Assembly: GCA_946800325.1 (NCBI GenBank)
Contig: OX326961.1
Span: 16,924,215-16,988,214 of the forward strand
Length of the DNA stretch: 64,000 nt
Source: Luzula sylvatica
Taxonomy: Eukaryota > Streptophyta > Magnoliopsida > Poales > Juncaceae
Direction: 5' to 3'
Part shown: piece by piece, positions 31,887 to 43,887 of the stretch
How the letters are laid out: each line of letters starts with the position of its first letter
Numbering within the stretch: position 1 is the first letter of the stretch
Position numbers and translations under genes: made by a program
Notes under the pieces: model-generated
Told to the model about the DNA's origin: nothing
Databases searched by the model: none
Seen by the model: the letters and a program-made list of their open reading frames with translations, nothing else

Positions 31887-32998
31887 GAATTTGATGTGAT
31901 TTCAGTTGATTTTTTATCATATTTAAATAGCTTAAGATAAAACTACATGAATTATTTGTTTTCCATAAAATAAAATAAACAATTTAATATGATTTTCAGT
32001 GCTATTAATGATTTATTGTAATTTGAAAGTAATAGAAGGGTTTTGATGTAAAATTGACTGCCAAAAAAGTTTCTATTGTCGAATCAAATATCATGTGAAT
32101 GTGAAAAGACTCTAGACAAAATCTTCTGCGAAGTCATTTGAGCAGCAAGACCCGCTCTCATAAACAATAATGATTTAGAATATACATAAAAGAGAATTTT
32201 TATATATACTCCACTAGATCATAATTAAAAATCTATCTGTTTATAGAATATACATACAAGTATAAAGCAATCGTTACACGATAAATTTAATACAAACGAT
32301 ACATACGTCAAGATTTCATATATTAAGATTTGATATATTAAATCTAGACTATTCAAACTAAAAGAGATTTTTTAGATATTCATCAATTATTTTATTTTTT
32401 CATTTTAACTAATAATCAAATTTAATGGATGTTAGGTGCAATTAGGATAGAAATGAAGGACTAAGAACAGCAACATTATCATTCAATTACTTTATTCTGT
32501 TGATAAACTATGTAGATAATAGTTGAACATGTCATCGTGACTAGTTGATATATTTTTTCTAGATAAGGGACCAACCATTTTATAATTATCTGGTTTTGTG
32601 GAATATTCTCAAACTATTCTTTATAAAATATATTATCTTTTGCGTAATTTGCATACTTGCAAATACGAATCCTCACATCACACGATGTAAAAACGTTGTG
32701 TTGCCTTAGTCAAGTCTAATATTCTTTTATAGAAATGTGGTAATGTCATTGTCACTAAAAACCAGCTGTTAGAGCAACTAGTTTTCGACTCGGTCAAATT
32801 AAATTCAAGCCGACGACTCGGCACAAATCCAAATTCAAAATCGCCCAAAATTCTGCAATCTCAACTACTCGTTACCTTAATCAATACCCAAAAAAGCCAA
32901 TGATGCGTACATAAACCAATCCTAATTCGACCATATTTAATCTCACAAAGTAGAACAAAATATTAATACAAAAATAATCAATATCCAAAGCAAATAGA
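31887..32998. other. Spacer between GLP4 upstream region and LSM8 locus, no gene
   Basis: AT-rich, nothing coding recognised. The same stretch in copy B carries a 143-bp insertion and a Helitron that are absent here. Confidence 0.6.
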
Positions 32999-33186
32999 TT
33001 AATGCATAACGGGTTTTAGAGGATGACCCCTTAGCTTTAACAAGTCGAGTTTCGCATCCAAATCTTCGTCCAATTCTCCCACCACGCCTCTGCAAATTCG
33101 TAACAATAAATAAATATATAATTATAAATAATAATGAATAACTCGATTAATTAAAATTTCATACATGTTGTCTCCCCTTATGATGT
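32999..33186 (-). pseudogene. LSM8: LSM8 pseudogene (exon 5 and end of exon 4 only)
   Basis: Exon 5 (32,999-33,089) is intact, encoding GVVGELDEDLDAKLDLLK through KPVMH and stop. The last part of exon 4 (from about 33,165 to 33,186, YIIRGDN) is present. Upstream, the sequence jumps after GATGTA straight into GAGAGAGGGAGAG repeat DNA next to the former promoter. About 1.35 kb that holds exons 1-3 and half of exon 4 in copy B (57,397 to about 58,745) is missing. The GA-rich joint suggests repeat-associated deletion. The complete paralogue is at 57,208-58,367. No product is expected. Confidence 0.92.
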
Positions 33187-33193
33187 AAGTCCA

Positions 33194-33195
33194 GA

Positions 33196-33246
<51 letters not shown>
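33194..33246. repeat. (GA)n tract at the LSM8 deletion joint
   Basis: About 50 bp of GA at the point where LSM8 exon 4 is cut off. Copy B has separate GA tracts at 58,673-58,701 and 58,741-58,759. Confidence 0.8.
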
Positions 33247-33247
<1 letters not shown>

Positions 33248-33250
<3 letters not shown>

Positions 33251-33640
33251 TTTTCCCGCTTTGTCTCGTCGGCAGGGCGAGAGCCTGAGATGGGTGAGAG
33301 GAAAAACTCACTCGGCGGGGTCGGGTCGAATTGGGACTGGGTTTAGCGGTTTAGGGTTTATGCCCAAATAAAACAAAACGCACATTAGCGTTCCTTACTT
33401 TTCTCAGTGCCGATGTTCAAACAAGTCAAGCTGGATTGATCCGTATCCAACCAAAATTGTACTGACAGATCAGTTCGAAACAGGTTTTCATCGAGCCGGG
33501 TCGATCCGAATTGATATAAGGATTAGCTCAGCTCGGTTTGTTTAGAAAACAAATATGACATGACATCATGTATTTATATAATTTTGATATCTTATTTATC
33601 AATTTTTTTTATGAAAAATTAATATCAAGTAATATAACAA
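33248..33640 (-). promoter_or_regulatory. Orphan LSM8 promoter region, copy A
   Basis: Matches the region upstream of intact LSM8 in copy B (58,762-59,119): TTTTCCCGCTTTGTCTCGTCGG, then a telo-box word (AAACCCTAAA on the minus strand at about 33,350-33,359). With the coding exons deleted it has no gene to drive except the remaining exon 4/5 stub. Confidence 0.6.
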
Positions 33641-33644
33641 CTAA

Positions 33645-35110
33645 ACAAATCAAGTTTTACAAACACTAAGAAAAATTTGTTTTTCGATTCATAACACTTT
33701 TAACGTTTTAAAGAGTCTAAATAACGTGTTTTGAGATCGTTATGATCAAATCTTTTACAACGTAGCTTATCTCCAAATTGTACAAACACTAAAAAAAAAT
33801 TCTTTTATATTCATACCAATCTTTTTACGCTTTGATGAGTATAATTAATGTGTTTTTAGATCAATTGTATCGTATCTTTTACTACATAAATTTTCACCAA
33901 ATTTTACACAATAAAAAATTTTGTTTTTCGATTCATAACAATCTTTTAACTCTCTAAGAAGTCCAAATAACGTGTTTTGAGATGGTTTGGATCGAATATT
34001 TTATTATGTAACATTTCACCAAATTTTACAAACACTAAGAAATTTTGTTTTTCGATTCATAACATTCTTTTAACGTTCTCACGAGTCCAAATAACATGTT
34101 TTTGAGATGGTTTCGATCGAATCTTTTATGAGTTAATTTTTCACCAAATTGAACAAACACTAAGAAAGTTTGTTTTTTGATTCGTAGCATTTTTGTACGC
34201 TTTGAGGAGTCCAAATAACTTGTTTTTGAGATGGTTTGGATCGAATCATTTATTACATATGTTTTCACCAAATTTTACAAATACTAAGAAATTTTGTTTT
34301 TCGATTCATAACATTCTTTTAACGTTCTCACGAGTCCAAATAACATGTTTTTGAGATGGTTTGGATCGAATATTTTATGAGTTAACTTTTCACCAAATTG
34401 AACAAACACTAAGAAAGTTTGTTTTTCGATTCATAGCATTTTTGTACGCTTTGAGGAGTCCAAATAACTTGTTTTTGAGATAGTTTGGATCGAATCATTT
34501 ATTATGTAAGTTTTCACCAAATTTTACAAACACTAAGAAACTTTATTTTTCGATTCATAGCAATATTTTTACGCTTTGAGGAATCCAAATAACTTGTTTT
34601 TTAGATTGTTTGGATTTAATCTTTTATGATGTAACTTTTCACAAAATTGTACAAACACTAAAAAAGTTTGTTTTTTCCAATTCATAGCAATCTCTTTCCA
34701 TTCTGAGGAGTTCGAATAACGTGTTTTTAACTCATTTATATCATATATTTTATTACATAACTTTCCACCAAATTTTACAAACACTAAGAAATTTTGTTCT
34801 TTGATTCATAACATTCTTTTAACGCTCTGAGGAGTCCAAATAACATGTTTTGAGATGGTTTTGATCGAATCTTATACTACGTAACCTTTCACCAAATTGT
34901 ACAAACACTAAGAAAGTTTTCTATTTTGTTCATAGCAATTTTTTACGCTTTAAAGAGTTCAACTAACATATTTTTAAAATAATTTGTATCGTATCTTTTA
35001 TTGCATAACTTTTCACCAAATTTTACAAACACTAATAAAGTTTATTTTTCGATTGATAACATTCTTTTAACGCTCTGAAGAGTCCAAATAACGTGTTTTT
35101 GAGATGTTTT
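33645..35110 (-). repeat. Tandem array 2, about 124-bp period, inverted relative to array 1
   Basis: About 12 units with TTTTACAAACACTAAGAAA, TTTTTCGATTCATAACA, GAGTCCAAATAACGTGTTTT and TTTCACCAAATTTTAC, the reverse complement of array 1 at 8,893. It starts where copy A homology ends and runs to the internal end of a Copia element. Confidence 0.9.
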
Positions 35111-36483
35111 GGATATATGTGGGAGTACCTTTTTGTTAGATTTGAAACTAAGTGGGAGACTGAAGGAAATACAGTTTTGGATCAACGGTAAAAGTGTACA
35201 TATAAGGATATATGAACATGAATGTTCATGGGTTTAATAAAATGCATAATAGGATTTTGCAAAGTTAAGTTCAAGAGAATGGTTCATTCGAACGAACCAT
35301 AAGGTTCGTTCGAATGTAATTTGGAATTAACATATAAATGAGACAAAGAGTGGTTCGTTCGACTATCTTGCTAGGAAATGTTCACGGATCATTCGATGTA
35401 ATTTGGGTAATCATAATGTTTTACTAGAGACCGCTTATGATTTACGAATTAAGAGTGTAGTTCGTTGCCAAATTAATTGAACCTACTTGGTCACACCATA
35501 ATGTTAGTCTCGTTGGTTGAATCAATATTCTCTAATATGTATATGAGATATATCAGGATCAAATAAATATATGTTTATTCGAGATAAATAAATACATGTA
35601 ATATATATTTGACTTATATGCAAAAGTATTATGTTAGGAGAATTAAATTATTTGTATGATGCCGAAATTATTTGGACTTGTAAATAATACATATGAGATA
35701 TAATTATTTACATGGGCCAAATAAATATTATGCCTTTTTTAATTAATGAAATATTATATATGAGATATATATAATATATATTAATCAAAATGATGAATAA
35801 TATATGTGGTCGAAAATTATCATTAATATATGATATGTATGTAATATTCTTTTCATAGATATAATATTCAATATTGATGAAGTAGAATATTGCTTTAAAT
35901 ATGTGATATACATATAATATTCTTTCGATAAATACAATAACAGGAAATAAAAAATATTGGACAAAAGATATTGTCCTTGCCATATATGCATTAAAGGGAA
36001 TTTTGGAGAGATTATTTAGGCCGGAAATATTGTGTGTATTAATTATACATGTTAATTAGATAACGTACAATAAACATAATACACGATATTTGAGCCGAAA
36101 TTGATATGGCAAATATATATGTGTAGGTATATGTTAATTAGATTAACATATGATATACATAAATTATATTAGGTCAAAATATATATCATGAATGTATACG
36201 TGTTAATTCGATTAACATATGATTAATAATTGGCCAAAAATACTTGTCGTGATCATGTGTATTTATTATATTAATATCCGTGCTAGTTGGGCCGAACCCA
36301 ATAATGAATTTTGCCATAAAACTATTTCCTTACGGCAACCCCCTCTTCCTCTCTAGTATAAAAGCAGGCATCCACCATTGTGTCTCGGGATGAGAGAACA
36401 CACACACACACACCCATACAAGACGCCAAACCCTAGGGGTCTCGGCCACGGTTTTGTTCTCGGGTAGGAGCCGCCACATATAT
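35111..36483 (+). mobile_element. Copia 3' end: polypurine tract and LTR
   Basis: AAGTGGGAGAC at 35,150-35,160 is a polypurine tract, directly followed by TGAAGGAAATACAG, the LTR start shared with the solo LTR at 38,253. The LTR carries GGTTCGTTCG/CGAACGAACC palindromic words at 35,285-35,320 and a TATA box (TATAAAAG, about 36,358). It is joined at about 36,484 to a second LTR of the same family in inverted orientation. Copy B homology to copy A starts inside it, at 36,101; copy A has lost about 185 bp of it. Confidence 0.7.
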
Positions 36484-38175
36484 TGAGAGTGAATCTATTC
36501 GATCCCGGCCCCGCGCAACGAAAGTGAGGATCCGGTCCGGTTCCCAAATCCGGAGATCACGACATCTTTTCGAGGGTACGACGCAATTGAAGGTTAGATA
36601 ATTGCCGCGTGAAATTGATCATGCTCGAAGGGTTGATCACTTTCTTCCTTAGGTTATACTTTCCTTCTCGTTTGCCCAAGAATACGCGCGTCCCATTCCC
36701 ACGCGATTCGACATCGTCAATCGTGAACTCCGTTTTTTCTTTAGATTTCATCTCATGTTTGATCACAATCGAAGAGTCACAAGTGCGGACTCCTATATCC
36801 GTATCCACCGTGAGTCGTAGTCTCTCAGTCACACACGCAACTGCCTACACGAGACGTGTGTGAACTTGCTTGATCCGTTTATTCGATTCTCTGACGGAGA
36901 AAACATCTTTTCTCATCTTTTCTCTTTGTCTCTTTGGTCGCACTCTTTCAACAACTTGATAGAATGTCTGGACTGATTCGATTACTTAGAGGAGAGAAAA
37001 ACATCATATTTATACTTAATAGGATAATGACAAGTCAAAAATTATATATCATATATACGAATTCGTGTATGACAATTATACATAAAATAGTTCCAGCAAA
37101 CAGCGTTAACAATGCAACTATAGTCCGTTGTAACGGACCCGTATGTATATGACTTCCGTTGTAATGTAATCTATGGTCCGTTACAACGGATTAGTTTCTG
37201 GAAATCTGGTTCAATAACCACCTACATGTCGTTTACAACGCAACCTATGGTTCGTTGTAACCAATGTTTTAAATTGCGATATTGCGGTCTATTGCGGTCG
37301 GGTCTTTTTTGCAGCGGATTGCGTTTGCGGGCGCAATTGCGGCGCAATGAACTTATTGCGGACAGTCGTTGCGATATTAAATTATGTAAAAATAATAGTT
37401 TGTTTAAATATATTTTTCACAATATTTTCTTCTAAAAAGGATAAAAAAGTTGATTGTCCATGAACATTTTCAGTATAAATAAAAGTTGATCATAAAATTT
37501 TCATTAAAATGGCAATTATACGGGATCTTTAAATCGAAACATCAATGAAATACAATGAAAATTATGAAAGCCATATATTTATAGATGAAAATGACATATT
37601 TTAGAAGTTATGTATGTTATGAGTATATTTTATCAAATATTTTGATAATAAAACATGGAAACTAAGTATTAAATAATCTCAAAAATTATGTTATAATGTT
37701 TATATTAAATAATTCTCGACGAAATTAATTTAACGTGTGTTTCGTGTTTAATTCAGGGTAAAAGACAAAATTTCACAAATTCAAGCCCATCATTGCGTTC
37801 CTCTCGTCGAGACGAGCGATTTCAATATAAATTTCGTGTAATTTGATGGAAGGATTTGAAAATTACAATGATTTGAATATTATCCCGCAATTTTTACCCG
37901 CAATTACCGCAATTTTCCCGCAATTTTCCCGCAATTGCGCCGCAATGGCCGCAATTTTTCAAAAACGCAATATTTATTGCGAAATTGCGATTCTAAATAT
38001 CGGGCCGCAATTTCCGCAATTGCGCCGCAATTTAAAACACTGGTTGTAACAGAAGTGTTCCTGGAACTAAAATATGTCTAATCTCATTACGCATATTTTG
38101 CTTTCCTTGAACCCGTACTTCCATGTGTCTTTATACGTACACTTTTATCGTTGATCCCAAAATGTATTTTCTTCA
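36484..38175 (-). mobile_element. Copia LTR, copy B, interrupted by a hAT-like element
   Basis: Counterpart of 10,982-13,201. On the minus strand it begins TGAAGAAAATACATTTTGGG, matching the TGAAAGAAATACAG start of the solo LTR at 38,253, and ends ...GATTCACTCTCA. About 0.9 kb once the nested element is removed. Confidence 0.7.
37262..38042. mobile_element. hAT-like element of the ATTGCGG family, copy B only
   Basis: 781 bp. Termini CAATGTTTTAAATTGCG and, inverted, CAGTGTTTTAAATTGCGG. Perfect 8-bp duplication GTTGTAAC (37,254-37,261 and 38,043-38,050). The empty site in copy A is TCCGTTGTAACAGAAG. Ends are packed with CGCAATT words; no transposase. The larger relative is at 59,199-61,563. 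Confidence 0.9.
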
Positions 38176-39551
38176 GTTTCTAGTCGCGGGACCCAACAGA
38201 AACAACCAACGGTATCCCGTTCGAGCACCGAAACCTTGTATAAGGCTTTAGCTGAAAGAAATACAGTTTCGGATCAACCGTAAAAGTGTACACAAGGATA
38301 AACGAACGTACGCGTTCGTGGCCATAACTTTCAGTAGGAAACTCCAATTTGAATGGTTCAAATTGGGTCAGATATATAATGAGATTATATAGAACTTTAA
38401 TGTAGAAATATATTTCATGTGAACAAAGTATCAGTGTCGTTTCAATGAAATACCGAAGGGATGCAACAGTATGACATACAGTTAGTAAAACTGTCATAAT
38501 GTTTGCATACGAACTCCAATTGGGCTGGGCCAAATTAGGTTGGAAAGATAATAAGATTATCTACAACTTTCATGAAGGTTGAAAATCTGTTAAAGGAATT
38601 TAACAATTTCGTTTTGACAGAATACTGAAATGGTTCATGCAATTTTCTGCGTGAAAGGATGTATATTGAATATACATGTCTTTTGGCTCATCCTAATCCT
38701 ATGTGATATAAATAGGATATTTCTCTTTCCTCTATTAAGTCAATTGAAGTCAAATTCATTCTATCTAGAGAATTATCCAGAAAATATAGAGTCATCTTTC
38801 TAAGAGCGAAAGAGTGCGAAGAGAGAAAACCGAGAAAAAGAGTTTTTCTCGGTGTAGAGAATCGATCTAATCAAGCAAGTTCGCCGATGCTTCGTCTAGG
38901 CAATTGCATCCGCGACCGACGTCTTCCGACTCAAGTTGGATACACGTAGAGGAGCGACACGTGTGGCTCTCCGATTGTGATCGAACCGGAGGAACAAGGA
39001 ACGTTAACGAGCGGTGAAAGACGCGTGGTGTGGGACGCGCGGATTGTCACCAACGTGACATGAGAAAGAAGGAATAGCGATCAACCTTTCGAGTGCAATC
39101 AATTTTGCACTGGTATGAATCTATCCTTCTATTGCATCGTACCCTCGAAGTCATGGCGTGATCTTGAATTTTGGGAACCGGACCGGCCCTTCATATCCGC
39201 TACGCGGGCCCGGGTCGGGTGAATTCCCAACATTAGCTAAAGTCACTTGGCTTCAGTATCTACTCCATGAGCTCTCGTTCTCAACTTCTTCTTCTTCGTC
39301 CAATTATATGGTGTGACAACATCAGAGCAACATTCCTTGCTTCTAATCTCGTTTTTCATGACAGATCGAAGCACATAAAAATCGATTACCATTTCGACAG
39401 AGAAAAGGTCGCTTTTAAACAGCTTGTTGTTCGATTCAGCTGTTCACAAGACCAATTGGCTACTATTCTGACAAAGGGACTCCCGACGAATCGATTCCTT
39501 GCTCTATGTTCCAAGCTGGCCGTTTCTCGAGCTCCGTCTAGCTTGCGGGGG
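38176..39551 (+). pseudogene. Copia RNase H remnant, copy B, split by a solo LTR
   Basis: Same relic as 13,202-13,603. The part before the LTR (38,176-38,252) ends in RSSTETLYKAL; the part after it (39,233-39,551) resumes at AKVTWLQYLLHE. Four codons present in copy A are missing at the insertion point. Confidence 0.8.
38253..39232 (+). mobile_element. Solo LTR, copy B only
   Basis: 980 bp, TGAAAGAAATACAGTTTC... to ...GAATTCCCAACA, with the 5-bp duplication TTAGC (38,248-38,252 and 39,233-39,237). It contains a TATA-like GATATAAATAG at about 38,705. Copy A has uninterrupted Copia sequence here. Confidence 0.88.
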
Positions 39552-39707
39552 ATGAAAATGGTTTTAATAGTCACTGGAGATATCCGATATCCAGTGAAAT
39601 TCAAATCTTGTCTAAACCTCAGTTAACGGCTGGCTCTTAAATGGAGATCTATAGTTATATTCTCAACGGTCATTTACAGGACCCACTGTCAGCTCTAGCG
39701 TCACAAT

Positions 39708-40266
39708 CTATGTTACGCGGATACTTCAAAAACGCAGAAGTATCCTGAGGATACGGGTATCCGATACGGATACGGGTACGATATGGCTCAGATACGTATC
39801 GGATACGCCACGTGGCGTATCCGATTATTTTAATATTTATTTTTTTCGGATACGGCGGGGATACGGCAGGATACGGCAGGATACGGCTGGGATACGTTCA
39901 GGATACGACTGGGATACTCCATTTAGGATACTTCGGCCCATTATATATTTTGGCCCATAATATTTTTAAATAAATTATATAGGATACTTCTAGGATACTT
40001 CTAAATTAATTCTAGGATACTTCTAAAATAAATTTAGAATACTTTTATGATACTTGTATTGTTATGTTGATTTTATTTATTGTCATGACATTTAAATTCA
40101 AAATATTATTTAATTAATTATTTATTTATTTATTATATACAATATAAATATATTAAAATAATAATTATATAGCCGTATCCGTATCCGTGATTTTTTGAAA
40201 ATTGCCGTATCGCCGTATCCGTATCGTATCGGATACGATACCCGTATCCGTATCCGTGCAACATAG
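39708..40266. mobile_element. hAT-like MITE of the GGATAC family, copy B only
   Basis: 559 bp. Termini CTATGTTACGCGGATAC and, inverted, CTATGTTGCACGGATAC. Perfect 8-bp duplication GTCACAAT (39,700-39,707 and 40,267-40,274). Empty site in copy A: GCGTCACAATTGATC at about 13,753. Subterminal GGATACGGCAGGATACGG repeats; non-coding. Confidence 0.92.
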
Positions 40267-40731
40267 GTCACAATTGATCATGTGTGACGAAGGGCCTGTA
40301 GTCCTTCCTGAAACATGCAACATGTACCGTTAGATCAAAACAACCCTTCTAATCAGAGCCGTCCATCTTCAACAACATTATCCTCTTGTACGAGCTCAGC
40401 AGAGAATAATAATTAGTTTGTGTGAACTGGATAGGGGTAATTAAGTAAAATCAGTGCACTAACTAATCACTGAATAAAATATGATGTAATTAGTCTAATC
40501 AATGAAAATTACACAAAACTTTCAGATTTAGTTCTTCTTCTTCTCTTGGATTAATCATTAAATATTACGGACATACAAATTAGCTCTTGCTTGCTATTCA
40601 TTTAATTGCCACCATGAATTACAGTAAACAAACGAACAAATAAACTAAACGCCGACAAAACATTAAAAAAAAGGTCCAGTTTAAGGCTTTACCAATTAAC
40701 ATACAAGTTCCATGTCATCCTAAATTTTTCT

Positions 40732-42817
40732 TTACTTCTTTTTGGGTGCGAGCTTTGCTTTGATACCTTCGACCTGGTAGTTATCAAGCTGGAATGCTTT
40801 GGAGAGAACGTCATCGCTGACAGTAGGACTTGACGTAAAGAGCGTCAGAGCGATGGATTGTGTACCCTGCAACTGGCTGTTGAAGGCAGCTATAATCGAA
40901 GCTGGTGTGCAGCCACTGTTCTTTTGGAAATGGACGAGGCCACGAGGGAAAACAAACACATCTCCCTTGGTTATAGTCTTCGAGATTAGCACATTGGCCG
41001 TGGTGATGAAGCCCACATCTAGGGTTCCGTCAAGCACGAAGGCAATCTCGGTGGCACGAGGATGGGTGTGTGGTGGGTTGATGCCTCCAACTGCGAAATC
41101 AGCACGGGCCATGGATACACCGAGTGTGTTTAGACCGGGGATCTTCTCCACGTTTGCGGGGGTCACTAATGACCCCATCAGGTTTGTTGTGTTTCCTGCG
41201 GTAGCCAAACCCTTGAAGTAAAAATCATCGGCTGTGACGGTTTTCTTGCATGGGAAACCATTCACCTTCATCGCTGCGTGTAATTCAGTCAGATTAATTT
41301 TTTCAAACGAGTATATGTGAATGATATGATAGGAAAAAATTGTTGTTCTAAGATAAAATTTAAAACTTGCGCTATGTACGGATGGTCCATGTTAAAAGAA
41401 ATCTGTATTAAACAAAATTACGTTTAATATATGTTTAGTTTAACACGGATTATATACGCATAATACTTGTAACGTAAATTGTGTTGAACTACTCTCTAAT
41501 CGCAATTATGTGTCTAATTAAGGGCAAGAAATAATTTTCAATTTCATTTGATATCTATAGTCTCTACACATAAAGACTCAACCTGAGGAGTGGTTAAAAT
41601 GAAAGAAATAATCTACTTGGGGCTGTCAACGGTTCGGACAATGATCATACCATATCTATATTCGTATATTTTTCGAATACGGATCCGGATACGAAAGAAT
41701 CTGGATACAATTCGGACATTAAACAGATACGGATACGATTCGAATATTATCGGATATGAATATGGATACGAATAATATTCGAATATTAAAACGAATATTA
41801 TGATGTCATGATATAATATTATTTTTAAAACGTATATTAAAATTGATAATATTCTTGATAATTTTGTAATTTAAAAAAAATAATATAAAAAAAAATATAT
41901 TACATTATAAATTAATATAAAAGTGAGACGAAAAAAGAAAGAAATTTGGAGAAAGAAAAACTTATAGTCTATAGTTGTGCCATCGAAAAATGAAATAGAA
42001 TTATTTTTCTATTAGATATTAATATGAAACGAAATAAAATATTGTGTATCGAGTGAAACTAAGTTTTTTACTGTTAAATATTATTATGAATTAAAATATA
42101 ATTATTGTTAATTGAATATCCTATGAATGAGATCATGATTTCAACAAAAACAGTATCCGTTTATAAATTTTGTTTGGATCCAGATAGTATCCGGATCTAT
42201 CAAAAATTTAACTCTTAGATTTGAATTTGTAGTCGTAAAATTAGATTGGTTATGAATCGGATCCGTTCGGATCCGGATTTTTTTTTTTGGATATGGTTCC
42301 GGCAATATTTGCCCATTGACATTTCTAAATCTACTCGATGCAACAAGTTCCAGATTTGACTCAGAACTATAAATGTAGAAATAAGAGTATTTTGATAAAG
42401 AGTACTGACTTATATTTTTTGGAACTCTCTCCCCACGAAGATTGATGACGTGACGTAGTTTGCCGTGGTTTTCAAACATTTATTTTAATATTTTAATTTA
42501 TGATTTAGGTATCTTAATTTATATATAGTTCGACAATTAACTAAAGTATCAAAAACAATAACATAACAAAAATAATAATATAGAAAAATTATTGGAGGAG
42601 AATGAACAATGTACATAAATTTCAATTCCCCCTCTCACAGAACCATCTCATACGAGGATGCCACATTTTTATCAACAAAAAAAAACTCACTATTCTTATA
42701 CTTACTTGAAGTGAGATCGGCGACGCAAATATCTTGAAGCATATCGGGATCAGATGCATAGATGGAAGGGATAACCGAAAATATGGCAAGAAACAAGAAA
42801 CAATTTCGCATAGCCAT
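40732..42817 (-). CDS. Germin-like protein 5 (copy B partner of GLP1)
   Basis: Exon 1 is 42,706-42,817 and exon 2 is 40,732-41,273, with splice sites identical to GLP1. The predicted 217-aa protein is identical to GLP1 over the whole of exon 2 and exon 1, although exon 2 carries silent changes (e.g. TTCGACCTGG for TTCAACCTGG). So protein sequence has been kept since the duplication, or too little time has passed. It has the same N-glycosylation site at residue 65 and the same metal ligands. The intron again holds the MITE. The start-proximal GA tract is longer than in GLP1. No upstream sequence difference clearly predicts different expression. Confidence 0.95.
41618..42327. mobile_element. 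hAT-like MITE in GLP5 intron
   Basis: Copy B partner of 16,785-17,494, same length (710 bp) and same AATCTACT duplication (41,610-41,617 and 42,328-42,335). Confidence 0.85.
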
Positions 42818-42844
42818 GGCTTGATCTCTTTACTACCAATACCA

Positions 42845-42849
<5 letters not shown>

Positions 42850-42897
<48 letters not shown>
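42850..42897. repeat. (GA)n microsatellite upstream of GLP5
   Basis: 48 bp of GA, 12 bp longer than at GLP1. Confidence 0.9.
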
Positions 42898-42901
<4 letters not shown>

Positions 42902-43887
42902 ATGTAATATTTATTAGGGTTGAGACGTGAAAGAGTTGACCTGACAACATATAATAATTATATAAAGAATGGGGGCTTCTATCATACACCCCTTTCCTTA
43001 TCATACATCCATTTTCAAGGATATTTGGAGTAATTATTCATTTATGAATATTTAAGGTAAGATATCAAGTATATTTATCAATTAATGTTTAACTAAATTG
43101 GAATTTGTTGTTGTTCATTTAAACAAAAATCTCCATAAAAAATAAATTTTATGATACACCGTTTTACAAATATTATTAATTGCTAAAATACCCAAAATAC
43201 CCTTGTAAAAGGGTGTATGATAGAACTTCCCATAAAGAATATACATAATGTGAATTAATGACAAAAAAAGTTCTAAAGAATCAAGAGCATCAGTTTGACT
43301 ATACTTGATCAATGGATGTGAAGTGGCACTTGGCAGATCACTTAGTTTAACCATCTCATAATTTTGAATTGGTTTGTTAGTTTGCATGGTTTTGCTATAA
43401 CGTAGAAACTTCCTAGAGAGCACAAAAAAATTCGGGAAATCTTAATTTAATATTTCTTTATATTAAATGGAGAAAAAATTCATGTATTCTCCATCCATTA
43501 ATTTCAATAATACTTGAATCAACAATTTTTTTAACATATGAATTTTTTTGTTTCATACTCAACCAACTCAACAAATTGAACTATGAATCTATTGACATTC
43601 GTAACTTAATTGAAGATGGTGAGTAAGAAACAGATTTCATAGATAAAATGAAGGAAACAAAGCACAAAGCTCATTGCAAGAAAACCTCAAAAAAATAGTG
43701 ACAGATCGCAGCCATCATCAATGGAGAAAAAGAGAACAAGGAAGACTAGAAATGGTGAGTGAGGCGTAACATGGGGACAACGGTGAGAACAAATGCATGT
43801 GCCTGGTCCACATACACCAGGTGCCTTTCTCCACTCACCATAAATTATGCACCGATACACTACTTGGAGTTAAAAGAGAGTTCCAAC
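42898..43887. other. GLP5 upstream region, no gene
   Basis: Partner of 18,053-18,982. It keeps about 70 bp (43,018-43,085) between two TCAA words; copy A has one TCAA and no intervening DNA, as after a microhomology deletion. Confidence 0.6.

Larger units (their letters stand above)
10776..33637. repeat. Large tandem duplication, copy A
   Basis: From TTGATATGGCAAATATATAT to ...ATCAAGTAATATAA the sequence is repeated in direct orientation at 36,101-59,119. Four GLP genes and an LSM8 locus keep the same order and spacing. Offsets between matching genes are 24,833, 24,903, 24,893 and 24,932 bp; the changes are accounted for by visible indels. Coding exons differ by only zero to a few bases per 540, so the duplication is recent. 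Copy-specific insertions are annotated separately. Confidence 0.95.
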
